Origin: Streptomyces thermodiastaticus
Lineage (GTDB): Bacteria > Actinomycetota > Actinomycetes > Streptomycetales > Streptomycetaceae
Assembly: GCF_014656135.1 (NCBI RefSeq)
Contig: NZ_BNBV01000010.1
Coordinates: 1 to 64,000, forward strand
DNA length: 64,000 nt
Direction: 5' to 3'
The notes under the pieces were generated by a model. That model was not told the DNA's origin, searched no databases, and saw only the letters and a list, made by a program, of their open reading frames with translations. Shown here piece after piece: positions 48,323 through 57,466 of this stretch (its first letter is position 1; each line of letters begins with the position of its first letter). The position numbers were made by a program, and so were the translations under genes.

Positions 48323-49311
48323 GCGTTCTTCCTTTCCAGGACTCCGGACGTGGTGTGGCCTGCGGGGACGTCACCGACGACAAGAGCCCCCGGAGTGACG
48401 ACGGCTCCGTCGCCCAGCGCACAGGGTCCGACGAGGGTGGCGCCGGCACCGATGCGGACCCCCGCGCCGATCGAGACGGGACCGTCCTTCCAGGGCAGGG
48501 AACGCCGTGACAGATCGTGGCCGCTCGACAGCACGAGCGTGCGGGGCCCCAGGACGGCTCCCGCCCCGATGTCGATGCCGCCGGAGGCCTCGAGAACGGA
48601 CGTGTCACCGATGACGACGTCGGGGCCGACGCGCACGCCGCCCTGGGGCGAGGGACCGTCCGCGCGGCCCATGGCGATCACTCCGGAGCCCAGCCGGACC
48701 CGGGGGCCACCCGACAGATCCGCGTCGAGCATCCCGCCGCCGCCCGAGGTCCAGCCGTCGGGCAGCCGCTTGCGGTTGGAGTCGGCGCGGGCCCGCACCC
48801 GGGCGATGATGGCGCTGAAGTCCGGGGACCCGTCCTCCACCACTGTCCGGTGGCGCAGAACGTACGCCGGGCGCCCGACGACGACCGCGTCCGCCGGTAC
48901 GTCCGAGGTGACGTGCGCGCCGGCCGCGACCACGGCACCGGGCCCGATCCGCACCCCCGGTTCGATCACGGCCCGCGCGCCGATCCAGGCGCCGGCCTCT
49001 ATGGCCACCTGTCGCGCACCGGGTCGGCCGATCCGGGTCAGGGAGGCGATCTGGCATCCGGACGCGATGTGCGCCCCTGCGATCTCGCAGCGGAAGCCCA
49101 CGAAGACACCGCCTTCGACGACGGACGCACCTACCGTCGTGCCGAAGCGCACCCAGGCTCCCTGCCCGACGGACGTACCGGCGGACAGTTCCACCTCCTC
49201 CTCGACCAGCGCGCCGGGATCGACCGTCACATCGCGCGACACTTTCGAAAGAGGCCGTTCACATAAATCGGCTGACGCCGTGCCGGCTGCGCGGCCGGGC
49301 TGTAGGGGCAT
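48319..49311 (-). CDS. Double left-handed beta-helix acyltransferase
   Basis: A 330-residue protein built of two hexapeptide-repeat domains. The first, about residues 35-165, ends in a sugar-acetyltransferase-like [16 protein letters not shown]. The second, about residues 215-325, contains LSSGHD, a candidate active-site His, and ends [15 protein letters not shown]. Each half alone resembles a sugar O- or N-acetyltransferase; a tandem fusion is unusual. It probably acylates the sugar or aglycone. Leu16 is a TTA codon (49264-49266), marking bldA control. First gene of its operon, with GGGAGAG before the ATG. Confidence 0.82.
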   Translation of the reverse strand: MPLQPGRAAGTASADLCERPLSKVSRDVTVDPGALVEEEVELSAGTSVGQGAWVRFGTTVGASVVEGGVFVGFRCEIAGAHIASGCQIASLTRIGRPGARQVAIEAGAWIGARAVIEPGVRIGPGAVVAAGAHVTSDVPADAVVVGRPAYVLRHRTVVEDGSPDFSAIIARVRARADSNRKRLPDGWTSGGGGMLDADLSGGPRVRLGSGVIAMGRADGPSPQGGVRVGPDVVIGDTSVLEASGGIDIGAGAVLGPRTLVLSSGHDLSRRSLPWKDGPVSIGAGVRIGAGATLVGPCALGDGAVVTPGALVVGDVPAGHTTSGVLERKNA

Positions 49312-49450
49312 GGCTCTCCCATCCGCCCCGAGCGAGTCGGGACAATGGACATCGAATACCGCTCTGCAATTCGCGGCACTCCCACGGCGGAGGAAGCTAA
49401 CGACACCTCACGTCAATCCGCAAGGGGCGTAGACCGCCGGCCTCGATGAC

Positions 49451-49485
49451 GATGTGAGCCATCGCGCTGTAACCCATCTCACATC
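49451..49485. promoter_or_regulatory. Inverted repeat in the divergent cluster promoter
   Basis: GATGTGAG (49451-49458) and CTCACATC (49478-49485) are perfect inverted arms with a 19-bp spacer, 140-175 bp before the acyltransferase start. It is a candidate second operator. The 509-bp region 49312-49820 contains no gene. Confidence 0.5.
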
Positions 49486-49634
49486 TCATCTCCGCGACCA
49501 CCGGAACGGGTCACTCCATTCCTTCTACTGACGTGCGGATTCGCGCGGACGTTACGCGGCGGTAAGTGAACCTTCATCAGTTCAGTGCGAGTTCTCGCCC
49601 CTTAGGTGCGCAGGTAGGGCGTTGCGGTCCCATG

Positions 49635-49649
49635 TTCGATGTTCTACGA
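49635..49649 (+). promoter_or_regulatory. ArsR-type site 3
   Basis: TTCGATGTTCTACGA, identical to site 2 on the opposite strand. It is 172 bp upstream of the dehydratase gene in the divergent intergenic region and could serve either direction. A T8 run follows at about 49677. Confidence 0.65.
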
Positions 49650-49820
49650 TGATCGCACGCGGTGAGCGCTGCGCTGTTTTTTTGAGAGAGACCCGGTGAC
49701 GTCCCGGGGCCAGTTCCGCAGTATTCCTTTCCACAGGCGCTTCCGACTGGGTTGCAGATCTCTGATGGAAGCCCGCTCGTCGAAGAAACCCCGTGAGTCC
49801 CGTCGAAGGGTGATTTCCCC

Positions 49821-50795
49821 ATGCACGTTTTAGTGACAGGCGGAGCCGGATTCATCGGCAGTCATTACGTCCGCCGGCTGCTCGACGGCCGGTCGGATCT
49901 CGCCGTCGATCGCGTCACCGTTCTCGACAAGCTGACCTATGCCGGCAACAGGGCCAATCTCGCCCCGGTCGCCGGCCACCCGGCGCTGCGTTTCGTCGCA
50001 GGCGACATCGCCGACCCGGTGCTGGTACCCGAGCTGCTGTCCGGCGTCGACGCCGTGGTCAACTTCGCCGCCGAAACCCATGTCGACCGCTCGATCAGCA
50101 GCTCCGCCGAGTTCGTCACCACCAACGTTCTCGGCACCCACAACCTGCTCGAGGCGGCCCTGCGGTCCGGCGTGTCGCGGTTCGTCCAGGTCTCCACGGA
50201 CGAGGTGTACGGGTCCATCGACGCCGGGTCATGGACCGAGGAGTGGCCGCTGGCTCCCAATTCCCCGTACGCGGCGGCAAAAGCAGGCGCCGATCTGCTG
50301 GTGCGCTCGTACTACCGCACCCACGGCTTGAACGTCGGCATCACCCGGTGCAGCAACAACTACGGCCCGTACCAGCATCCCGAGAAGGTCATCCCCCTCT
50401 TTGTCACCACTCTTCTGCGCGGCGGCACGGTGCCTCTCTACGGCGACGGTCTCCATGTCCGCGACTGGCTGCACGTCGACGACCACTGCCGCGGGATCGA
50501 CCTGGTCCTGGCGAAGGGAGAGCCCGGCGAGGTGTACAACATCGGCGGCGGGCGCGAGCTGACGAATCGTGAGCTGACGCAACTCGTCCTGGACGCGTGC
50601 GGCGCCGACTGGTCCTCGGTCCGTCCCGTGACCGACCGCAAGGGACACGACCGGCGTTACTCGCTGGACTACGGCAAAGTGCGGGCGTTGGGCTACCGGC
50701 CTCAGGTGCCCTTCGAAGACGGCCTGGCGGACACGATCGCCTGGTACCGGAAGAACGTCTCCTGGTGGGAGCCGCAGACCACGGCCACCGTCTGA
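49821..50795 (+). CDS. rfbB: dTDP-glucose 4,6-dehydratase
   Basis: A 324-residue short-chain dehydrogenase/reductase that converts dTDP-glucose to dTDP-4-keto-6-deoxyglucose. The NAD site is VTGGAGFIGSHYV, the catalytic segment is VSTDEVYGS, and the YxxxK pair is in SPYAAAKAGAD. All catalytic residues are present. The fourth codon is TTA (49830-49832), the bldA hallmark, which is unusual for a housekeeping rhamnose gene and supports a role in secondary metabolism. First gene of the rightward cluster unit. Confidence 0.96.
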   Translation: MHVLVTGGAGFIGSHYVRRLLDGRSDLAVDRVTVLDKLTYAGNRANLAPVAGHPALRFVAGDIADPVLVPELLSGVDAVVNFAAETHVDRSISSSAEFVTTNVLGTHNLLEAALRSGVSRFVQVSTDEVYGSIDAGSWTEEWPLAPNSPYAAAKAGADLLVRSYYRTHGLNVGITRCSNNYGPYQHPEKVIPLFVTTLLRGGTVPLYGDGLHVRDWLHVDDHCRGIDLVLAKGEPGEVYNIGGGRELTNRELTQLVLDACGADWSSVRPVTDRKGHDRRYSLDYGKVRALGYRPQVPFEDGLADTIAWYRKNVSWWEPQTTATV

Positions 50796-50870
50796 TGCCC
50801 CGCTGCGGTCTGTGCGGATTCACACGCAGTCCCGATCACCAGTGGCCCGACGAGAACGAAGGGGATCATC

Positions 50871-51743
50871 ATGCGCGGCATCATCCTCGCCGGCGGTTCC
50901 GGAACCCGGCTGCGACCGCTGACCAGCGTGCAGTCCAAGCAGCTGCTGCCCGTCTACGACAAGCCCATGATCTACTATCCGCTGTCCGTCCTGATGCAGG
51001 CCGGCATTCGCGAGATCCTGGTCATCTCCGGTCCCGAGCACGTGGAGACCTATCGAACGCTTCTCGGTGACGGCAGCCGCCTCGGCATCCGTATCGAGTA
51101 CACCGTCCAGGACGCCCCGCGGGGCATCGCCGAAGCCCTTGTTCTCGGGGCCCCTTTCACGGACGGCGAAGACATCTGCCTCGTTCTCGGCGACAACATC
51201 TTCTACGGCCACCGTCTGCCCGACATGCTCCGCGAGGAGACCGAGCGGGTCGATGGCTGCACGCTGTTCGGCTACCCGGTGAGCGACCCCGAGCGCTACG
51301 GCGTCGCAACCGTCGACGACGACGGCACCATCGTGACGCTGGAGGAAAAGCCGGCCCAGCCCGCCTCCAACCTCGCCGTCACCGGTCTGTACATGTACGA
51401 AGCAGAGGCGGTGGAGCGTGCCGCCCGCCTCACCCCGTCGGCCCGCGGCGAACTGGAGATCACCGACCTGAACCTCACGTATGTGCGTGAGGGCAGGGCC
51501 CGGCTGGTCAACCTCGGCCGCGGCTCCGCGTGGTTCGACACGGGCACCCATGACAGCCTTCTCGAAGCCGCGATGTTCGTCCAGGTGCTCGAGAAGCGGC
51601 AGGGCATCCGCATCTCCTGCGTGGAGGAGGTCGCCTACCGCATGGGCTACGTCGGCAAGGAACAGCTGACCCTGCTGGGCAAGGAGCTGTCGGCCTCCTC
51701 CAGCTACGGACGGTACGTCATGGAGTTGGCCGGCACGTCCTGA
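50871..51743 (+). CDS. rfbA: Glucose-1-phosphate thymidylyltransferase
   Basis: Makes dTDP-glucose from glucose-1-phosphate and dTTP, the step before the dehydratase. A 290-residue protein with the nucleotidyltransferase signature LAGGSGTRLRPLT, KPMIYYPLS, and the metal-binding GDNIFYGH. AAGGGG precedes the ATG. It lies 75 bp after the dehydratase on the same strand. No 3,5-epimerase or 4-ketoreductase is in the window, so the final sugar is not defined. Confidence 0.96.
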   Translation: MRGIILAGGSGTRLRPLTSVQSKQLLPVYDKPMIYYPLSVLMQAGIREILVISGPEHVETYRTLLGDGSRLGIRIEYTVQDAPRGIAEALVLGAPFTDGEDICLVLGDNIFYGHRLPDMLREETERVDGCTLFGYPVSDPERYGVATVDDDGTIVTLEEKPAQPASNLAVTGLYMYEAEAVERAARLTPSARGELEITDLNLTYVREGRARLVNLGRGSAWFDTGTHDSLLEAAMFVQVLEKRQGIRISCVEEVAYRMGYVGKEQLTLLGKELSASSSYGRYVMELAGTS

Positions 51744-51812
51744 CGGCACACCGCTCAAGGCTCTCACCCCTCCCACCTCGTGAACGGTGCCCCGACCAGC
51801 TCAGGAGAGTTC

Positions 51813-53213
51813 GTGGAGACCCTTCCTACCCTCGCCTCGCCCGCCACGGGCCCCGCACCGGCGGACATGACGGAGTCCTGGCGCGCCCGGCCGGCCGCTC
51901 AGCAGCCCGAATGGCCGGACCCGGTCGCCCTCGACGCCGTGACGCGGCAGCTCGCCGGCGTGCCGCCCCTCGTCCTGTGGGGCGAGTGTGCCCGGTTGCG
52001 GGACCGCCTGGCCGACGTGGCGCGCGGTGATGCCTTCCTGCTGCAGGGCGGCGACTGCGCCGAGACCTTCACCGGCGTGTCCGCCGACGCCGTCGGCAAC
52101 AAGCTGACCACACTGTTGCAGATGTCCGCCGTTCTCACGTACGCCGCCGCGATGCCGGTCGTGAGGGTGGGCCGTCTCGCCGGCCAGTACGCCAAACCGC
52201 GTTCGCGGCCGACCGAGACCCGCGACGGCGTCACGTTGCCGGCCTACCGGGGAGACGCGGTCAACGGGTATGCCTTCACCCCCGAGGCACGCGTCCCGGA
52301 CCCGCAGCGCCTGCTGCGCGTGTACCAGTCCTCCTCCAACACGCTCAACCTCGTACGCGCCTTCATGGCGGGTGGCAACGCCGATCTCAGTCAGGTCCAC
52401 GAGTGGAACAGGGACTTCGTCGCCGGGTCGCCTCTCAGGGGGAAGTACGAGCGGCTGGCCGACCACATCGACCACGCCCTGGACTTCATGCGGGCAACCG
52501 GAGGCAGGCCGGAGGACTTCGACAGCGCCGAGTTCTTCGTCTCCCATGAAGGACTGCTTCTCGACTACGAATCCGCCCTGACGCGTCGGGACGCCGGCAC
52601 GGGCCTGACCTACGCGGCCTCCGGGCACATGCTGTGGATAGGCGAGCGGACCCGCGACCTCGACGGGGCGCATGTGGAGTACTTCTCCACCATCGCCAAT
52701 CCCATCGGAGTCAAGCTCGGTCCGGCCACCACGGCTGACGCCGCTCTGCGGCTGGTGGACCGCCTCGACCCGGATCGAGTGCCCGGGCGACTGACCTTCA
52801 TCACCCGCATGGGCAAGGACAGGGTCCGCGACGCGCTGGCTCCGCTCGTGGAGAAAGTCACCGCCTCGGGTGCCCAGGTGGCCTGGATCTGCGATCCCAT
52901 GCACGGCAACACGATCGAGGCCCCCTCCGGCCACAAGACCCGCCGTTTCGACGACGTGCTCGAGGAAGTACGGGGTTTCTTCGACGTGCACAACTCGCTG
53001 GGGACGCACCCTGGTGGCATTCATGTGGAGCTGACCGGCGACGACGTCACCGAGTGCGTCGGCGGAGGCCACGAGATCGGCTTCATCGATCTCAGCGCGC
53101 GGTACGAATCCACCTGCGACCCGCGCCTGAACCGCCGTCAGTCGCTCGACCTGGCCTTCCTGGTCGCCGAGTTCCTGACGGAGACCGCACGGCGACGGCG
53201 GGGACGCGGGTGA
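51813..53213 (+). CDS. Class II (plant-type) DAHP synthase
   Basis: Condenses phosphoenolpyruvate and erythrose-4-phosphate, the entry to the shikimate pathway. The 466-residue protein shows class II signatures: FLLQGGDCAETF, RVGRLAGQYAKPRS, VYQSSSNTLNLVRAF, WICDPMHGNT and GGIHVELTGDDVTECVGG. A GTG at 51813 with AGGAGAG just upstream is preferred to GTG 51780. A cluster-borne DAHP synthase is typical of products using chorismate; erythrose-4-phosphate comes from tkt/tal chemistry such as that encoded at 1-4.5 kb. Confidence 0.95.
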   Translation: METLPTLASPATGPAPADMTESWRARPAAQQPEWPDPVALDAVTRQLAGVPPLVLWGECARLRDRLADVARGDAFLLQGGDCAETFTGVSADAVGNKLTTLLQMSAVLTYAAAMPVVRVGRLAGQYAKPRSRPTETRDGVTLPAYRGDAVNGYAFTPEARVPDPQRLLRVYQSSSNTLNLVRAFMAGGNADLSQVHEWNRDFVAGSPLRGKYERLADHIDHALDFMRATGGRPEDFDSAEFFVSHEGLLLDYESALTRRDAGTGLTYAASGHMLWIGERTRDLDGAHVEYFSTIANPIGVKLGPATTADAALRLVDRLDPDRVPGRLTFITRMGKDRVRDALAPLVEKVTASGAQVAWICDPMHGNTIEAPSGHKTRRFDDVLEEVRGFFDVHNSLGTHPGGIHVELTGDDVTECVGGGHEIGFIDLSARYESTCDPRLNRRQSLDLAFLVAEFLTETARRRRGRG

Positions 53214-53556
53214 ACCCGCCGCTGTGTGCGGCCGGGCCGTGGGTGCGCGGCGGAGGCGACACTGCCTGCGGCGCCGGCGGACGTGGTGGTGGACCGATGC
53301 GGCGACAGCCGGTCCGGGCTCCTTCGCACCGCACCGTGGGCGCCCGGCGTCGGCCTGGTGACGTCGCCGACCGGCCGGTTTCCGTCGTTGGGGGCCCGTC
53401 CCAAGCCCCGTCGGCCACCGCGGCCGACGGGCCCCGACTCGGGTCGTCCAGCCGCCACGGCTCCCCTGCGCCGGGCTCGCGGTTCGGCTGAATGCCTTCT
53501 TCGTCCGGGTGCCGCCCGCTGATAGCGTCGAGCCGGACAGGAGACGAGGAGCAAGG

Positions 53557-54753
53557 ATGACGGCAGCCGAGGTGATCGATCTGGTCGCGATGGGCGAGGA
53601 CTTCGTCCGCGACCCCTATCCGGTGTATGCCGCGCTGCGTGAGCGCGGGCCCGTGCACAAGGTGCGCATCCCGGAGGGCACGGAGGCCTGGCTCGTCGTC
53701 GGGTACGAGGCCGGGCGGGCCATCCTGACGGACCCGAGGCTGTCCAAGCAGTGGAAGAACGCCTCGCCCTCCATGCCGATCTCCAGTCCCGCTGCGGGGC
53801 CGCACATGCTCAACTCCGACCCGCCGGACCACGGGCGGCTGCGGAAGCTGGTGGCCCGTGAGTTCACGGCACGCCGGATCGAGCAGCTCGGGCCCCGGGT
53901 GCAGGAGATCACCGACGAGTTGCTCGACGCCATGGCGGCCCTTGCGGAACCGCGGACGGATCTCGTCGACGCGCTCTCGTTCCCGTTGCCGATCTCGGTG
54001 ATCTGCGAGCTGCTCGGCGTGCCGATGCTGGACCGTGCCGCCTTCCGGGCGTGGACCACCACCATCCTCACCGATCCCGATCCGCAGGCGCGGTACGCGG
54101 CGACGGAGAAGACGGCCGCCTATCTGTCCGATCTGCTGGAGGACAAGCGCCGCTCCCCCGGCCCGGACCTGATGAGCGCGCTGATCCGTACCAGCGACGA
54201 GGACGGCGACCGGCTGTCCTGGGACGAACTGCGCGGTACTGCCTGGCTGTTGCTGGTTGCGGGGCACGAGACCACGGTCAATCTGATCTCCAACGGGGTG
54301 CTGGCCCTGCTGACGCATCCCGATCAGCTCGCCGCGCTGCGTGAGGACATGAGCCTCATCGACAACGCGGTGGAGGAGATGCTGCGCTGGGACGGGCCGG
54401 TGGAGACGCCGACGTTCCGGTTCACCACGGAGCCGATCGAGATCGGTGACACGGTGATCCCCGGCGGGGGTGAGCTGGTGCTGGTCGCGCTGGCGGACGG
54501 CAACCACGATCCGGCGCGGTTCACCGACCCCGACCGTTTCGACATCCGGCGGGCCACCGGCGGCCATCTCGCCTTCGGTCACGGCATCCACTACTGCCTG
54601 GGTGCGCCGCTGGCCCGTCTGGAGGCGCGGATCGCGATCCGTTCCCTGCTGGAGCGCTTCCCCGGTCTCGCGCTCGACGCGCATCCGGCCGCGCTGACCT
54701 GGCGCACCGGCATGCTCATCCGGGGCCCGCACCGGCTGCCGGTGCGGTGGTAG
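53557..54753 (+). CDS. Cytochrome P450
   Basis: A 398-residue soluble bacterial P450 of CYP105/CYP107 type. It has the I-helix oxygen-activation motif LLVAGHETT, ExxR in EEMLRWDGP, and the haem-thiolate loop FGHGIHYCLGAPLAR. The ATG at 53557 follows GAGGAGCAAGG; a GTG at 53509 is less likely. It is 343 bp from the DAHP synthase, so it may have its own promoter. No feature was found in that gap. Possible tailoring hydroxylase for the cluster, but no ferredoxin is adjacent. Confidence 0.94.
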   Translation: MTAAEVIDLVAMGEDFVRDPYPVYAALRERGPVHKVRIPEGTEAWLVVGYEAGRAILTDPRLSKQWKNASPSMPISSPAAGPHMLNSDPPDHGRLRKLVAREFTARRIEQLGPRVQEITDELLDAMAALAEPRTDLVDALSFPLPISVICELLGVPMLDRAAFRAWTTTILTDPDPQARYAATEKTAAYLSDLLEDKRRSPGPDLMSALIRTSDEDGDRLSWDELRGTAWLLLVAGHETTVNLISNGVLALLTHPDQLAALREDMSLIDNAVEEMLRWDGPVETPTFRFTTEPIEIGDTVIPGGGELVLVALADGNHDPARFTDPDRFDIRRATGGHLAFGHGIHYCLGAPLARLEARIAIRSLLERFPGLALDAHPAALTWRTGMLIRGPHRLPVRW

Positions 54754-55340
54754 CGGCCATCCGGGGCCGACGAGACCTCAGGTGACCGCGCCGCCCGGTG
54801 CTCTGCTACCGGAGGGCAGAGCCTGCCCGGCTCCGGGCGGGCGAAGACCTCGCGGCCTCGTCGTTCCTGCGGACACCTGCCCGGCGGGAGCGCCTTCGGC
54901 GCGGCGGGTCGGGTTTCGTCGATCCCGCGGCCGGTGGTGTGTCCGCGTCGGCCGCGCCGAGGTGTGGCGTCGTCGGCCACGGGGCGGGTGGGTGGTGCGG
55001 CCGTGGTGTGCCCGGGATGTCCCGGACCACTGGCCGGCGCACATGTTTCCGCTGGTGGTAACGCGCCGTTCACCCCTGCCGTTCTTACTGGTCCGAGGCA
55101 TGCGCCGGGGGTGTCCGGTCCTTCCTCGAAGGCGGCGTCCGTGGCGGATGTCCGCTCGTTGCGGGCGCGGCCCGCCCGGCCGGCCGCGTCCGGTGGCCGG
55201 CGCATCTGCTGCGCCGCGGTCGAACGATGAAAGGCCATGCGGTGGTGCGGTCCCCTGGCGACATGTGCGCCCGCCGCCGTTTCCCGGCCGCGTCCTCCGC
55301 CCGACGAGTCATCACCCACCTGTCGCAGAGAGGTACACCG
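54754..55340. other. Long intergenic region before the phospholipase gene
   Basis: 587 bp with no convincing gene; the open frames here lack any recognisable domain and follow G/C periodicity. The AT-richer stretch at 55020-55080 may contain the phospholipase promoter. AGAGAGG at 55327-55333 is its ribosome-binding site. Confidence 0.5.
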
Positions 55341-57383
55341 ATGACGTCCACCTTCACCGACAACCAATCCGCCGAGGCTTCCCACGGGGAAGCCGGCGTC
55401 ACCCGGCGAAGAGCGCTGCAGACCGCCGCGGGCGCCCTCGGCGCGCTGGCCGTCGGCTCCGTCACCGAGGTGGCCGGTGCCGGCGAGGCGCAGGCCGCCG
55501 GGCAGGCGCTGCCCAAGGGGTACCGCGGGAACATGTCCGACCTGAAGCACGTGGTCGTCCTGATGCAGGAGAACCGCTCCTTCGACCACTACCTCGGCCA
55601 GCTGCCCGGCGCACGCGGGCACCACGACAAGCAGGTGCTCCGGTTTCAGGACGGCACCGACGTCTTCCAGCAGCGCGCCGCCGACGGCACCATCGTGACA
55701 CCCAAGGCCTCCACCGCCACCTGGAGCGACAACCACAGCTTCTACGGCGCCAACGGGGGCCGCTGGAACACCTGGGTGAAGGACAAGGGCGAGAAGTGCA
55801 TGTGGTACTACACGCCCGACCACATGCCGTGGATGTACTCGCTCGCCGCCCAGTACACCGTGTGCGACATGAACTTCTGCTCACTGCACGGGCCGACCAT
55901 CCCGAACCGCTACTACCTGATGACCGGCACCGCGAACGGCGAGACCTCCAACGCCGGTCAGAACAACTACTCGCGGACCTGGCTGACCGTGCCCGAGCAG
56001 CTGGAGCAGGCCGGCATCAACTGGCGCGTGTACTGCGACAACAGCGGCAACGGCGTCGGCGGCAGCCTGCAGAGCGGCTTCATCGGCGAGTACGGCTGCA
56101 ACGTCACCAACAGCTTCAAGGCGTTCGACCCGCGGATCGCGAGCGAGGAGGACCTCGCCCCGGGCACCGGCAAGATCTGGAAGGCCAACTCCTTCGTCTA
56201 CTCGGGCGCGACCACCCCCAACGACGACTCCGAGGAGAACCTCAACGCGGTGCTGCGGGACCTGATCGCCGCCTGCGAGCCGGGTGCCGAGCACCCGCTG
56301 CCGGAGGTGTCGTGGGTCGTCATGCCCGCGGCGTGGAGCGAGCACCCGAACTTCGACACCGTCCACGGCGAACGCTACATGGACAAGGTGCTCCAGATCC
56401 TGCAGAGCAACGAGGAGATCTGGAACCACACCCTGGTGATCATCACCTACGACGAGAACGACGGCAAGTTCGACCACGTGCTGCCGCCGCGCCCCGAGCC
56501 GGGCACGCCCGACGAGTTCTCCGGCAGCACTCCCCTCGGCTTCGGTCCACGGGTGCCGATGCTGCTGGTCTCGCCGTGGACCCGGGGCGGCCATGTCGTG
56601 TCGGAGGTGTTCGACCACACGTCGGTCGTCCGGTTCCTGGAGACCTGGGCCGCCTACCTCGGCAAGCCGTTCAGGTGCCCGAACATCACCGCGTGGCGCC
56701 GCTCCATCGCCGGTGACCTGACCAGCGCCCTCGATTTCACCCATCCGCGTCCGGGCCGCGTGGAGATCGCCGACCCCATCGACGGCACCCCGCCGACGTT
56801 CCCGCCGGGCGGGCTGACGCCGCGCGGGCTGTCGTTCCACCCGCACGCCACGCTCGTCGAGGACCGCGCCGCCGGCACGGTGACCGCGTCGATGACGCTG
56901 ACCGGCGGACCGGACGGCAAGGCGGTGAGCCTTCAGGTGTTCCCGGACAAGTACCGCGAGTTCTCCAACACCCCGTTCACCGTCTCCGCGTCCCGGCCGC
57001 GCCGGTACACGTGGGACACCGCCGACACCGACGGCAAGTACGCCTTCTCCATCTACGGGCCGGACGGTTTCCTGCGCTCCTTCGCCGGGCAGCTCACCCC
57101 GGCCGGCCGGACCGACACCGCGATCCCGGTCGTCGACGTCGACCTCGTCACCGGACGCCGCCCCACGGTCCGCTTCACCCTGCGCAACGCCGGCAAGCGG
57201 CCCGTCCACTACACCCTCGAGGCGAACGACTACGCCGGCGGCACCCGCAGGTACACGGTGCCCGGCGGCAAGTCGGTGGCCGTCGACTGGCCGACCGAGC
57301 ACGGCTACTACGACGTGGTGCTCACCGACGGCTCCGGTACCGGCTGGACGCAGCGGTACGCCGGGCGGGTGGCGACCGTCTGA
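55341..57383 (+). CDS. plcC: Phosphocholine-type phospholipase C, Tat-exported
   Basis: A 680-residue secreted phosphoesterase that hydrolyses phosphatidylcholine or sphingomyelin. The Tat signal is TRRRALQTAAGALGALAVG, ending near GEAQAAG. The catalytic domain starts HVVVLMQENRSFDHYLGQLPG, with the metal/nucleophile region ENRSFDHY, and continues with CSLHGPTIPNRYYLMTGT, TYDENDGKFDHVLPP and SEVFDHTSVVRFLE. The C-terminal ~190 residues form two DUF756 beta domains. Monocistronic. Often phosphate- or development-regulated in actinobacteria, but no Pho box was identified. Confidence 0.94.
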   Translation: MTSTFTDNQSAEASHGEAGVTRRRALQTAAGALGALAVGSVTEVAGAGEAQAAGQALPKGYRGNMSDLKHVVVLMQENRSFDHYLGQLPGARGHHDKQVLRFQDGTDVFQQRAADGTIVTPKASTATWSDNHSFYGANGGRWNTWVKDKGEKCMWYYTPDHMPWMYSLAAQYTVCDMNFCSLHGPTIPNRYYLMTGTANGETSNAGQNNYSRTWLTVPEQLEQAGINWRVYCDNSGNGVGGSLQSGFIGEYGCNVTNSFKAFDPRIASEEDLAPGTGKIWKANSFVYSGATTPNDDSEENLNAVLRDLIAACEPGAEHPLPEVSWVVMPAAWSEHPNFDTVHGERYMDKVLQILQSNEEIWNHTLVIITYDENDGKFDHVLPPRPEPGTPDEFSGSTPLGFGPRVPMLLVSPWTRGGHVVSEVFDHTSVVRFLETWAAYLGKPFRCPNITAWRRSIAGDLTSALDFTHPRPGRVEIADPIDGTPPTFPPGGLTPRGLSFHPHATLVEDRAAGTVTASMTLTGGPDGKAVSLQVFPDKYREFSNTPFTVSASRPRRYTWDTADTDGKYAFSIYGPDGFLRSFAGQLTPAGRTDTAIPVVDVDLVTGRRPTVRFTLRNAGKRPVHYTLEANDYAGGTRRYTVPGGKSVAVDWPTEHGYYDVVLTDGSGTGWTQRYAGRVATV

Positions 57384-57389
57384 GCCCCT

Positions 57390-57455
57390 CGGCGAGCCGC
57401 GGGCGGTCACCGGCCGCGGCTCGCCGCCACATGCGGCCCGGCACGGCGTGCCGGG
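57390..57455. terminator. Two consecutive hairpins, bidirectional terminator
   Basis: The first is CGGCGAGCCGCGG (57390-57402) with CCGCGGCTCGCCG (57414-57426), a perfect 13-bp stem. The second is CCCGGCAC (57437-57444) with GTGCCGGG (57448-57455). They lie between the convergent phospholipase and GH65 genes. Confidence 0.85.
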
Positions 57456-57466
57456 TGCGTGCCGGC

